From: Streptomyces sp. CB02009
GTDB taxonomy: Bacteria > Actinomycetota > Actinomycetes > Streptomycetales > Streptomycetaceae
Length of the DNA stretch: 64,000 bases
Direction: 5' to 3'
NCBI RefSeq assembly: GCF_001905825.1
Contig: NZ_LIVV01000002.1
Span: 1,286,329 to 1,350,328 of the forward strand
Shown here in pieces: positions 16,527-24,517 of the stretch. The notes beneath the pieces are model-generated. The model worked only from the letters and a program-made list of their open reading frames with translations, did no database searches and was not told the origin of the DNA. Position 1 is the first letter of the stretch, and each line of letters opens with the position of its first letter. Position numbers and translations under genes: made by a program.

Positions 16527-17320
16527 GGATCGACGCCGAGAACCTGAGCTGGTCGGTGGCGGGCACACCGGTGGTGCGCGAGGTCGGCACGAGCATCGCG
16601 TCCGGCGAGACCGTCGGACTCCTCGGCCCGAACGGCTCCGGCAAGTCCTCTCTGCTGCGCTGCCTGGCCGGGCTCCGAGCCCCGGACGCGGGCTCGGTCC
16701 GGTACGACGGCGAGCCGGTGGGGGAGTGGAGCGCGCGCAGGATCGCCCGCCATGTCGCCTTCGTCGCGCAGGACTCGGGCGCCGACAGCGATCTGAGGGT
16801 CGCCGACGTCGTCGGCCTCGGCCGCACCCCGTTCCGGGACCGCTGGCGCGGAGCGGACGCCACCGACCGGGCGGTGATCGCCGCCGCCCTGGAGGTCGTC
16901 GGCCTCACCGCGCTCGCCGGACGCTCCTGGAAGGCCCTCTCGGGCGGCGAGCGCCAGCGCGCCCACATCGCCCGCGCGCTGGCCCAGCAGCCGTACGCGC
17001 TGCTGCTCGACGAACCCACCAACCACCTCGACGTGAAGCACCAGCTCGCACTGATGGAGCTCCTGACCGGCACCGAACGGACCGTCCTGGTCGCCCTGCA
17101 CGACCTGTCGCTGGCCGCCCGCTACTGCGACCGGCTCCTGCTCCTGCACCACGGCCGGCTCGTCGCGGCCGGCGCTCCCGAGACCGTCCTGACGGCCGAC
17201 CTGCTCGCCGAGGTGTTCGAGGTCGACGCCGAACTCACCACCGACGCCCTGGGGCACCCGGCCGTCAGCTACCGCCGCCCCCTCGGCGCCCCCGTCCCGA
17301 CACCCCGACCCACCCTCTGA
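16523..17320 (+). CDS. FepC/BtuD-type ABC transporter ATP-binding protein
   Basis: A 265-residue ATPase. It has Walker A GPNGSGKSSLLRCLAGL, Q-loop VAFVAQDSG, signature ALSGGERQRAHIARALAQQP, Walker B ALLLDEPTNHLD and switch His in VALHDLSLAARYCD, exactly the siderophore/cobalamin importer pattern. The GTG start overlaps the permease stop (GTGA). Together with the preceding two genes it forms a complete type II importer. Confidence 0.93.
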   Translation: MRIDAENLSWSVAGTPVVREVGTSIASGETVGLLGPNGSGKSSLLRCLAGLRAPDAGSVRYDGEPVGEWSARRIARHVAFVAQDSGADSDLRVADVVGLGRTPFRDRWRGADATDRAVIAAALEVVGLTALAGRSWKALSGGERQRAHIARALAQQPYALLLDEPTNHLDVKHQLALMELLTGTERTVLVALHDLSLAARYCDRLLLLHHGRLVAAGAPETVLTADLLAEVFEVDAELTTDALGHPAVSYRRPLGAPVPTPRPTL

Positions 17321-17332
17321 AAGGACCCGGCC

Positions 17333-18226
17333 TTGACCACGTCCACCTCCCGTTCCCCGCACACCGACCCCCGGCCCGGTGCCGCCCTCCCCGACCCCGT
17401 CCCCGTGGCGCTCGCCGTCGACAGGCTCATCGCGGCCGCCCTGGCCGGCGACCACGGCCCGCTCCCCGCCGAACTCGTCGCGACCAGCGTGTTCTGGATC
17501 CACCACGGAACCCGCCTGGCCGGCGGCGACACCACCTACCTCAACCAGTACGTCCTCGTCCGTGTCGGCGGCACCTTCGGCGGCTGCGCGTTCGAGGCAG
17601 GCGAACTCACCCCGGAGATCTGCCGCGACTTCTCCGGCACCCCGCTCGACGTCCTGCTGCGCGACGCCCCGCGCCCCCTGCGGATCGCCGCCCTCGACGC
17701 CTACCTCGCCCACACCCGACCGCACCGGATCGCCGCCGAAGAAGGGGACGCCGAGGCGGTCGCCCTGCCGAGCGGCACGCCGGAGACCCGCGCGACGGCC
17801 CGCGACGTGGCCATCGCCGGTCTCCTCGACATCGAGGAGGGCGCGAAGGTGGGCCTCATCGGTGTGGTCAACCCGCTGGTCGCGGCGATCCGCGAGCGCG
17901 GCGGCGAGCCCCTGCCCTGCGACTTCAACCTCAGGGCGACCCAGTGGGGCGACCCCGTCACCGACGACATGCACGAGGTGCTCGACCGCGCCGACGCGGT
18001 CGTCGCCACGGGAATGACCCTGAGCAACGGCTCGTTCGACACGATCCTGGAGCGCTGCCGCCACCGCGGCATCCCGCTGATCGTGTACGCGCAGAGCGGC
18101 AGCGCCGTCGCCCGTGCCTTCCTCGGCTCGGGAGTGACCGCCCTGTCGGCGGAGCCGTTCCCCTTCTCCCAGTTCAGCGCCGAGGAGACCGTCCTGTACC
18201 GCTACCGCGCTGCGGACGACGCATGA
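17333..18226 (+). CDS. DUF364 (heavy-metal chelation/Rossmann-like) family protein
   Basis: A 297-residue protein with an N-terminal enolase-N-like part (about 25-115; WIHHGTRLAGGDTTYLNQYV) and a C-terminal Rossmann-like DUF364 part (about 160-290) with VGLIGVVNPLVAAIRERG, DAVVATGMTLSNGSFDTILE and FPFSQFSAEE. The family is annotated as putative heavy-metal chelation; no reaction is established as far as I know. The TTG start at 17333 is chosen because AAAGGA lies 7 bp upstream. It sits between the importer and two biosynthetic-looking genes and is probably part of synthesis or handling of the transported ligand. Confidence 0.82.
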   Translation: MTTSTSRSPHTDPRPGAALPDPVPVALAVDRLIAAALAGDHGPLPAELVATSVFWIHHGTRLAGGDTTYLNQYVLVRVGGTFGGCAFEAGELTPEICRDFSGTPLDVLLRDAPRPLRIAALDAYLAHTRPHRIAAEEGDAEAVALPSGTPETRATARDVAIAGLLDIEEGAKVGLIGVVNPLVAAIRERGGEPLPCDFNLRATQWGDPVTDDMHEVLDRADAVVATGMTLSNGSFDTILERCRHRGIPLIVYAQSGSAVARAFLGSGVTALSAEPFPFSQFSAEETVLYRYRAADDA

Positions 18227-19368
18227 CCCGCGCCACGCACCGGGCCCGTGCCCCGTTGCCGACCCATCCGGCAGTGCCCGACGCCCGGGCCGGAGCCGGG
18301 ACCACCCCGACGACGGGTGCCGGCCCCGCCACCGCTTCGGGCAGCACCGTCACCGGTACCGGACCCGTCAGCGGGCCCGTCACCGGTACCGGCCACGCGG
18401 CCTGCCACCACGGCGAACTCCTCCAGGGAGTCTTCCTCGACGCCGACGGCCGCCGGTGTGCCGGTCTCGTCACCCTCCCCCTGGCCGGCCCCGGCAGCCG
18501 GGCCGAGTTCGTCCGCCGGCCCGGCACGCCGCCCGAGGCGCTCACCGTCGTCCCCGCCGACCGCGGGAAAGCGGCACGTGCCGCGGGCCTGGCGGTGACG
18601 GAGTGTGCGCGGGAGGCCGGACTGCCGCCCAGCGGAGGGCAGTTGCGGCTCACCGGCGACGTACCGGTGGGCCTGGGCATGGGCAGCTCCACCAGCGACG
18701 TGATCGCGACGGTCCGCGCGGTCGCCGACGCGTACGGAGTGCGCCTCGCCCCCGCCGCCGTCGCCCGCCTCGCCGTCGCCGCGGAACGGGCCAGCGATCC
18801 GCTGATGCTCGACGCCCGCCCGGTCCTCTTCGCCCAGCGGGAGGGCCGGGTCCTGGAAGTCCTGGGCCCGGCCCTCCCGCCCCTGGCGGTCGTGGGCTGC
18901 GTCCTCGGCGGGGGAGCGCCCGTCGACACCCTCGCCCTGCCCGTACAGGAGGTCACCGACACCGACGTCCGGGAGTACGAGCGGCTGCGCGTCCTGCTGC
19001 GCCGTGCGATCGGCTCCGGAGACGTACGGCTCCTGGGGCGGGTCGCCACGGCCAGCGCGCGACGCGCCCAGCGCGTGCTGCGACACCCGGAGTTCGAGAC
19101 GCTGACCGCGATCGCCCGGCGATCCGGGGCGGCGGGCGTCCAGATCGCGCACAGCGGCGCCGTGGCAGGCGTCCTGTTCGACCCCGCCGCTCCCGGAGGC
19201 CTGCGCCGTCGCCTGCACGCCTGCCGCCACGCCCTGGACGCCCACGGCATCCCCACCACCCGCACGTTCACCACCAAGGAGTCGCCCGATGGACCAGCAC
19301 GTCGCCGAGGCGATCGGCCGGCCCGACCTCATACGTCTCGACGACCGTCTCGTCTGCCTGCGCTTTGA
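18223..19368 (+). CDS. GHMP kinase, PduX-like (L-threonine/L-serine kinase type)
   Basis: A 381-residue GHMP-family kinase. After about 58 low-complexity residues come HHGELLQGVFLD (cf. the CGELVQG motif of PduX), the ATP-binding loop VPVGLGMGSSTSD (about 148-159), and the C-terminal motif AGVQIAHSGAVAGVLFD. PduX phosphorylates L-threonine for cobalamin side-chain synthesis, but no cobalamin genes are nearby. With the PLP enzyme next door, a role making O-phospho-L-serine or -threonine is plausible (inference). ATG 18223 overlaps the DUF364 stop (ATGA). The last 26 codons overlap the next gene by 80 bp, which is unusual. Confidence 0.82.
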   Translation: MTRATHRARAPLPTHPAVPDARAGAGTTPTTGAGPATASGSTVTGTGPVSGPVTGTGHAACHHGELLQGVFLDADGRRCAGLVTLPLAGPGSRAEFVRRPGTPPEALTVVPADRGKAARAAGLAVTECAREAGLPPSGGQLRLTGDVPVGLGMGSSTSDVIATVRAVADAYGVRLAPAAVARLAVAAERASDPLMLDARPVLFAQREGRVLEVLGPALPPLAVVGCVLGGGAPVDTLALPVQEVTDTDVREYERLRVLLRRAIGSGDVRLLGRVATASARRAQRVLRHPEFETLTAIARRSGAAGVQIAHSGAVAGVLFDPAAPGGLRRRLHACRHALDAHGIPTTRTFTTKESPDGPARRRGDRPARPHTSRRPSRLPAL

Positions 19369-20332
19369 GACGATGAAGGTGGTCTCCGCGCTCGCCGCCG
19401 TACGCCACCTCCTCGACACCGGAGTCGTACGCCGAGGGGACACACTGCTCGACAGCTCCAGCGGGATCTACGCGTACGCCCTCGCCCTGGCCTGCCACCG
19501 GCACGGGATGCGCTGCCACGTCGTCGGTTCCACCACCGTGGACCGGACGCTGCGCACCCAGCTCGCCGTACTCGGCGCCACGCTCGAGCAGATGGAGCCC
19601 TGCGACGACCTCAAACTCGACCAGAAGCGACGCGTCGAACGGATCCACGAGATCCTCGCCGCACACCCCGAGTACCACTGGATGCGGCAGTACCACGACG
19701 ACATTCACTACCTCGGCTACCGCCGCATCGCCGACCGCATCCGCGAGGAGACCGGAACGGAGCGGCTCACCGTCGTCGGCGGCGTGGGATCGGGCGCCTC
19801 CACCGGCGCCCTCACCCGCTACTTGCGCGACGCCCCCGGCGACGGGTCGGGCCGTGCCTCAGCCGGTGCCCCGGCCGACGTCGCACTCGTCGGCGTCCAG
19901 CCCTACGGCAGCCTCACCTTCGGTGCCCAGCACACCGCCGACCCCGAGATCATCATCGCCGGCATCGGGAGCTCCATCCCCTTCGGCAACGTGTCCCACG
20001 AGCTGTACGACACCCTCCACTGGATCTCGTTCGACGCCGCCCTGTCCGGCGCCGTCGACCTCCTGCGCCGACACGCCGTCTTCGCCGGCCTGTCCACCGG
20101 CGCGGCCTACCTCGCCGCCCGCCACGAACACGACCGGGCCCCCGAGCGCACCGTCCTCTTCATCGCCCCCGACACCGGCCACCGCTACACCGACTCCGTC
20201 TACGCGCGCCACCGTGAAGCGACACCCCTCGCCCGACTCGCTCCCCGGGACGTCGCCGACCAGGCGGAACTCGCCCTTCCCTGGTCCCGCATGCCCTGGA
20301 ACCGCACGTCGGCCCCGCCACTAGCCGTGTGA
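19289..20332 (+). CDS. PLP-dependent cysteine-synthase-fold enzyme, atypical
   Basis: A 347-residue fold-type II PLP enzyme related to cysteine synthase, SbnA and threonine synthase. The Schiff-base lysine is probably Lys30 (CLRFETMKVVSALAA), the phosphate-binding loop is GGVGSGASTGALTRYL, and the C-terminus has GLSTGAAYLAA. The normal substrate loop TSGNTG is replaced by DSSSGIYAYALALA, and the enzyme's N-terminal segment is short, so the substrate is probably not plain O-acetylserine. ATG 19289 has a strong AAGGAG 7 bp upstream, which supports the start despite the 80-bp overlap with the kinase. Last gene of the operon. Confidence 0.85.
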   Translation: MDQHVAEAIGRPDLIRLDDRLVCLRFETMKVVSALAAVRHLLDTGVVRRGDTLLDSSSGIYAYALALACHRHGMRCHVVGSTTVDRTLRTQLAVLGATLEQMEPCDDLKLDQKRRVERIHEILAAHPEYHWMRQYHDDIHYLGYRRIADRIREETGTERLTVVGGVGSGASTGALTRYLRDAPGDGSGRASAGAPADVALVGVQPYGSLTFGAQHTADPEIIIAGIGSSIPFGNVSHELYDTLHWISFDAALSGAVDLLRRHAVFAGLSTGAAYLAARHEHDRAPERTVLFIAPDTGHRYTDSVYARHREATPLARLAPRDVADQAELALPWSRMPWNRTSAPPLAV

Positions 20333-20365
20333 CGGACACCGGCGGCGCTCGCGGTCACCGCCCTG

Positions 20366-20393
20366 GGCTGTCGCGGCGATCGCCGCGACAGCC
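20366..20393. terminator. 28-bp perfect palindrome between convergent genes
   Basis: GGCTGTCGCGGCGA followed directly by its complete reverse complement. It lies between the convergent PLP-enzyme and M15 peptidase genes, so it can end transcription from both sides. Confidence 0.75.
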
Positions 20394-20425
20394 GTCCTTC
20401 CCGGGGCGGCCTGGTGCGTCGGGCG

Positions 20426-21178
20426 TCAGATGCCGCAGCCGGACGCCGACCAGAAGCGGCCGGCCCGGTGGTCGAGGTGGGTGTGGTCGCCGTGTCCGGG
20501 GTAACCCGGACCGAGGATCCCGTTGAAGCCGTGGTTGCGGGCCTGCTGGGCCAGGCGGCACAGCGAGTGGGGTCCGGCGCCGAGGTCGGCCGCGTCACCG
20601 TAGAGGTGGCGGCTCGACGCGGCGCCGCCGACCGCGTCGTTGCAGGCCTGGCTGCGGAAACCGCTGGTGACGCGGATGCTCTGGTCGCCGAGGGCGTGCC
20701 GCAGGGCCTCCAGCTTCCACATCGTGCGCAGGGCGTTGGACTTGGCGGTGGCCGCGCTCACGGCGCCGCCCGCCCAGGTGGTGTTGCAGTCGTTGAGCTC
20801 GGCGTAGGAGAAGTGGACGGGGGTGCAGTCGTCGTCCTGGAGCGCGTAGAGCTTGCTGAACGTCGCGGGGCCCGCGACACCGTCGGCGGCCAGCCCGTAG
20901 GCGGCTTGGAAGCGCTTGACCGCGGCCGCCGTCCCGGGGCCGTAGGCGCCGTCGATCGCCAGCACCCCGCCGTAGCCGGGATACCCGGCCACGCGGATCT
21001 GCAAGGCCGTGACATCGGCGCCCGAGGCGCCTTGGGAGAGGGTGCGCGACCAGGTGTAGCAGCCGTCGGCCTGGGCGGTGCCGGCGGTGGCGACCACCCC
21101 GCCCAGCGAAGCAGTCATGATCATGACAAGTGAGAGGAGCAGGCGGAGCGGCAGGGAACGCAGGGGGTGTCGGGACAT
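20426..21178 (-). CDS. secreted zinc D-Ala-D-Ala carboxypeptidase (M15) with peptidoglycan-binding domain
   Basis: A 250-residue exported protein: signal peptide ending near ATAGTAQA, a PG_binding_1 domain (QGASGADVTALQIRVAGYPG to VAGPATFSKLYAL, about 48-112), then an M15A peptidase domain. Zinc and catalytic motifs are SRHLYGDAADL (His, Asp) and DHTHLDH (His). The layout matches the Streptomyces albus G zinc DD-carboxypeptidase, which trims the terminal D-Ala of peptidoglycan stems. Four or more cysteines suggest disulfides. It faces ligA divergently across a 240-bp gap with no other gene. Confidence 0.9.
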   Translation of the reverse strand: MSRHPLRSLPLRLLLSLVMIMTASLGGVVATAGTAQADGCYTWSRTLSQGASGADVTALQIRVAGYPGYGGVLAIDGAYGPGTAAAVKRFQAAYGLAADGVAGPATFSKLYALQDDDCTPVHFSYAELNDCNTTWAGGAVSAATAKSNALRTMWKLEALRHALGDQSIRVTSGFRSQACNDAVGGAASSRHLYGDAADLGAGPHSLCRLAQQARNHGFNGILGPGYPGHGDHTHLDHRAGRFWSASGCGI

Positions 21179-21421
21179 CGATCCTCCATGGCCTCACGAA
21201 TCCGGGGTGACCCAGGGCTGAGAGTCCCCCCGAGACTGACGGCCCGGTCGACGCGCGTCAACCACGCCGGAGCGGGCGTCATTTGTCGAGCCAATGGCGC
21301 TTCCTCGGCCCACCCCGCGCCACGGCCCGGCGAGCGGAGCCGACCCGTTGCGCGAGGCGCACCGACCCGGCCCCCGTCGGGCTCGCCGGTCATTGTCAGA
21401 CCCTCGCGAGAGGATCTCCTC

Positions 21422-23503
21422 ATGACGACGATTCCCGCCGATGAGGCGCTGTCCGGCCTGTCCGACCTGCCCTCCGTGTCCGACCGCGCCGCGTACGAGG
21501 CCGCTCTCCAGCACCTCCGCGAGGCCTCGCGGTCCTACTACGCGGACGGCGACAGCACGATGGACGACACCTCGTACGACCGGCTGCGCCTCGCCGTGCT
21601 CGCCTGGGAGGAGGCGAACCCGGCCGACGTCGCCCCGGACAGCCCCACCGGCCTGGTGGCCGACGGCGCCGCCCCGGCCGGCGACGTCGCGCACACCACC
21701 CGACTGCTCAGCCTGGACAACGTCTTCGACGCCGACGGTCTGGTGGCCTGGGGCGCCTCGGTCGAGCGCCGCCTCGGCCGTGCCCCGGCCGGTGGCTTCA
21801 CCGTCGAGCCGAAGATCGACGGCGCGGCCGTGGCCGCCCGCTACCGAGGCGGCCGCCTGGTGCAGATCATCACCCGCGGCGACGGCAGGCACGGTGAGGA
21901 CGTCAGCCATGTGATCGGCCAGATCGACGGTCTGCCCGAGCAGCTCGCCGAGCCGGTCACCGTCGAGGTCCGGGGCGAGGTCGCCTTCACCCAGGAGCAG
22001 TTCGAGACGGCGAACGAGGTCCGCGCCGCCCACGGCGCGCAGGTCTTCGTCAATCCCCGCAACGGCACGGCGGGCACGCTGAGGGCCAAGGGCCGCCCGT
22101 ACCGGCTGCGGATGACGTTCTGGGCGTACGGCGTGGTGGAGCTGGACGGCGTGCCGTTCCTGCCGGCGGGAGCGACCCACGCCGAGGCGCTGGCCGCGGT
22201 GGCCGACGCCGGGGTGCAGACGACCGCGGCCTCACCGGCGGGGCTGCTCGTCGTCCCGGACCTGGCCGCCGCCCAGGCGCAGGCCGACGCCGTCGCCGCG
22301 ATACGTACGGACCTGCCCGTGGGAATCGACGGCCTGGTCATCAAGCTGAACGACGCGGGCGAGCAGGAGGCGGCCGGACTCGGCTCCCGCTTCCCGCACT
22401 GGGCCATCGCGGTCAAGCTGCCCGCCATCGAGCGGCAGACGGTGCTCGAGGACGTCGTGTGGGAGGTCGGCCGCACCGGCGTCCTGGCTCCCACCGCCCT
22501 CCTTGCCGCGGTCGAGATCGACGGATCGACGGTCACCCGGGCCACCCTGCACAACCCGGCGGACATCCGCCGTCGCGACCTCCACATCGGCGACACGGTG
22601 ACCGTGTACAAGGCGGGTGACATCATCCCGCGCGTCCAGGCGGCGGTCGTCCCGCTCCGTCCGGCCGGAGCGACCCCCGTGCCGCTGCCCGAGGCCTGCC
22701 CCCGCTGCGGCGGCGAGATCAGCACGGCCCAGGAGCGGTGGCGCTGCGCGAAGGGCACGGCGTGCGCGCTCCCGGCCCTGATCGAGTACGCCGCCGGGCG
22801 CGAGATGCTCGACATCGACGGCCTCGGCAAGACCTACGTGGCGGCTCTGGTGGAGTCGGGCGACGTCCTCGACGTCGCCGACCTCTTCACGCTGACCGTG
22901 GAACAGCTGACCGCCGCGTCCGGCAGCGCGAAGCGGGGGGCCAAGCTCGCCGAGCAGATCGCGGCCGCGAAGGACCGGCCCCTCAACCGTGTCTTCTGCG
23001 CCCTGGGAGTGCTCGGCACCGGGCGCAGCATGTCCCGCCGCATCGCCCGGCACTTCGGCACCATGGAGGCCATCCGGCAGGCCGACGCCACCGAGATGCA
23101 GGACGTCGAGGGGATCGGCCCGGAGAAGGCGCCGGTCGTCGTCGAGCAGGTGGCGGCGCTGGCCCCCGTCATCGACAAGCTGGCGGCGGCGGGCGTCAAC
23201 ATGACCGAGCCCGTGGACCCCTCCGCGGCCCAGGGCGGCGGACCGCTGGAGGGCAAGGTCGTCGTGGTCACCGGAAAGATGGCGGGCCCGCTGGACGGCT
23301 TCGGCCGCTCCGAGATGAACGCCCTGATCGAGAAGGCGGGCGGTCGCGCGGGAAGCAGCGTCAGCGCCAAGACGTCCATCCTCGTGGCCGCCCCGTCCGC
23401 GAACGGCAAGCCGAGCTCGAAGGCGGTCAAGGCCGCCGAACTCGGCGTGGAGGTCCTCTCCCCGGAGGCCTTCGCGGCGCGGGTCGCCGACTATCTGGCT
23501 TGA
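21422..23503 (+). CDS. ligA: NAD-dependent DNA ligase, divergent LigA
   Basis: A 693-residue NAD-dependent ligase with every domain: Ia-like N-terminus (ASRSYYADGDSTMDDTSYDRL), adenylation domain with nucleophile Lys131 (VEPKIDGAAVAARY), DNA-contact NPRNGTAGTLR, OB fold, Zn finger with CPRCGG and RCAKGTAC, HhH repeats, and a C-terminal BRCT (LEGKVVVVTGKMAGPLDGFG). It seals nicks between 5'-phosphate and 3'-OH ends. It differs from housekeeping LigA (RYYV and YP-like Ia motifs changed), and the surrounding genes are accessory, so it is probably a second copy. ATG 21422 has a GAGAGGA site. Confidence 0.9.
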   Translation: MTTIPADEALSGLSDLPSVSDRAAYEAALQHLREASRSYYADGDSTMDDTSYDRLRLAVLAWEEANPADVAPDSPTGLVADGAAPAGDVAHTTRLLSLDNVFDADGLVAWGASVERRLGRAPAGGFTVEPKIDGAAVAARYRGGRLVQIITRGDGRHGEDVSHVIGQIDGLPEQLAEPVTVEVRGEVAFTQEQFETANEVRAAHGAQVFVNPRNGTAGTLRAKGRPYRLRMTFWAYGVVELDGVPFLPAGATHAEALAAVADAGVQTTAASPAGLLVVPDLAAAQAQADAVAAIRTDLPVGIDGLVIKLNDAGEQEAAGLGSRFPHWAIAVKLPAIERQTVLEDVVWEVGRTGVLAPTALLAAVEIDGSTVTRATLHNPADIRRRDLHIGDTVTVYKAGDIIPRVQAAVVPLRPAGATPVPLPEACPRCGGEISTAQERWRCAKGTACALPALIEYAAGREMLDIDGLGKTYVAALVESGDVLDVADLFTLTVEQLTAASGSAKRGAKLAEQIAAAKDRPLNRVFCALGVLGTGRSMSRRIARHFGTMEAIRQADATEMQDVEGIGPEKAPVVVEQVAALAPVIDKLAAAGVNMTEPVDPSAAQGGGPLEGKVVVVTGKMAGPLDGFGRSEMNALIEKAGGRAGSSVSAKTSILVAAPSANGKPSSKAVKAAELGVEVLSPEAFAARVADYLA

Positions 23504-23570
23504 GGGCTTGAGGGCTTGAGGGCTTGAGGGCTTGAGGGCTTGAGGGCTTGAGGGCTTGAGGGCTTGAGGG
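23499..23570 (+). repeat. nine perfect tandem copies of CTTGAGGG
   Basis: The 8-bp unit repeats nine times without mismatch over 72 bp. The first copy includes the TGA stop of ligA, so the array begins inside the last codons. It is followed by GC-rich sequence and a terminator. Copy-number variation between strains is likely. No protein or known RNA element is recognised. Confidence 0.97.
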
Positions 23571-23614
23571 CCCAGGGCCCCGGAGCCTGATGGGCCGATG
23601 AGCTGATGAGGGCG

Positions 23615-23639
23615 GGGGCGCGGCGGTTCGCCGCGCCCC
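23615..23639 (+). terminator. hairpin terminator after ligA
   Basis: Arms GGGGCGCGGCG (23615-23625) and CGCCGCGCCCC (23629-23639), with a GTT loop. No U-run. It lies 45 bp after the repeat array and before the TIGR03086-family gene. Confidence 0.65.
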
Positions 23640-23828
23640 TCGTGCCGCCGCAGGGCGACCATGGCACGCATGCCGGAGCCGGGCAGCCGGCGAACCGAGA
23701 CGCCACCCCCTGACGAGGCACCCGGGGCTGCTCAGCGGCCGCCGTCCGGATCGGGAGCGCGGCCACCGATGAGTTCGCGTGCCGCGCCCGGTCCACCCTG
23801 TATCACTCACGCGCGCAAGGAGCGGCAG

Positions 23829-24437
23829 ATGACCGAACCGACGACGTTCGACCTCGGGCCACAGACCCGCGTCGTGGCCCGCCTCGCGGCGGCAGTCCCC
23901 GACGAGCGGCTCACCGACCCGACGCCCTGCCCCGACTACGCGGTCCGGAACCTCCTGGGCCACCTCACCGGGCTTGCCGTTGCCTTCCGCGACGCGGCCC
24001 GCAAGGACCTGGGGTCCACGACGGACACGTCCCCCGACACCGCGGTGCCCTCCCTCCCCGCCGACTGGCGCGAGGTGCTGCCGCAGGTGCTGGACGAACT
24101 GGCCGAGGCCTGGCGGGACCCGTCCGCCTGGACGGGCATGACCCGCGCGGGCGGAGTGGACCTGCCGAGCGGCATCGCGGCGGCGGTCGCCGTCGACGAA
24201 CTGGTGATCCACGGCTGGGACCTGGCCCGGGCCACCGGCCAGGAGTACACCCCCGACGTCACCGCGCTCGACGCCGCGCACGCGTTCCTGCTGGCGGCCG
24301 CGGAGGACGAGACCCGGGGCGGAGGCATCTTCGGACCCGTGAGGTCCGTCCCGCACGACGCACCGCTCCTGGACCGGGCGGTGGGCCTGAGCGGCCGGGA
24401 CCCGGGCTGGACGCCGGGGGTGACCCGCGCCCGCTGA
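23829..24437 (+). CDS. TIGR03086 family metal-binding protein (DinB/MDMPI-like)
   Basis: A 202-residue protein with the TIGR03086 pattern: LRT/LAAAVPDERLTDPTPCPDYAVRNLLGHL, a central DELVIHGWDLARATGQ (the His is a likely metal ligand), and the C-terminal FGPVRSVPHDAPLLDRAVGLSGRDPGWTP. These relatives of mycothiol-dependent maleylpyruvate isomerase form four-helix bundles and may use mycothiol or a metal. ATG 23829 has AAGGAG 9 bp upstream; the in-frame 23661 start is rejected because its extension is Pro/Arg-rich. Substrate unknown. Confidence 0.88.
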   Translation: MTEPTTFDLGPQTRVVARLAAAVPDERLTDPTPCPDYAVRNLLGHLTGLAVAFRDAARKDLGSTTDTSPDTAVPSLPADWREVLPQVLDELAEAWRDPSAWTGMTRAGGVDLPSGIAAAVAVDELVIHGWDLARATGQEYTPDVTALDAAHAFLLAAAEDETRGGGIFGPVRSVPHDAPLLDRAVGLSGRDPGWTPGVTRAR

Positions 24438-24517
24438 GGGAGACGGTCGGCGGGGGAACGGCGACCGTGCCGCCCCCCGTCGGGCGAGCGTGCCGCCCCC
24501 GTCGCCCCACCGGCGCG

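Noticed and set aside
17333..18226. Later ATG start for the DUF364 protein
   Set aside because: The TTG at 17333 has AAAGGA at correct spacing, and homology-like sequence begins soon after it.
16516..19368. 950-residue open frame across three genes
   Set aside because: Out of frame with the ATPase and DUF364 genes and Arg/Pro-rich there; only the part from 18223 (GHMP kinase) is real.
23499..23570. CRISPR array
   Set aside because: The units are 8 bp and contiguous, with no spacers; no cas genes are in the window.
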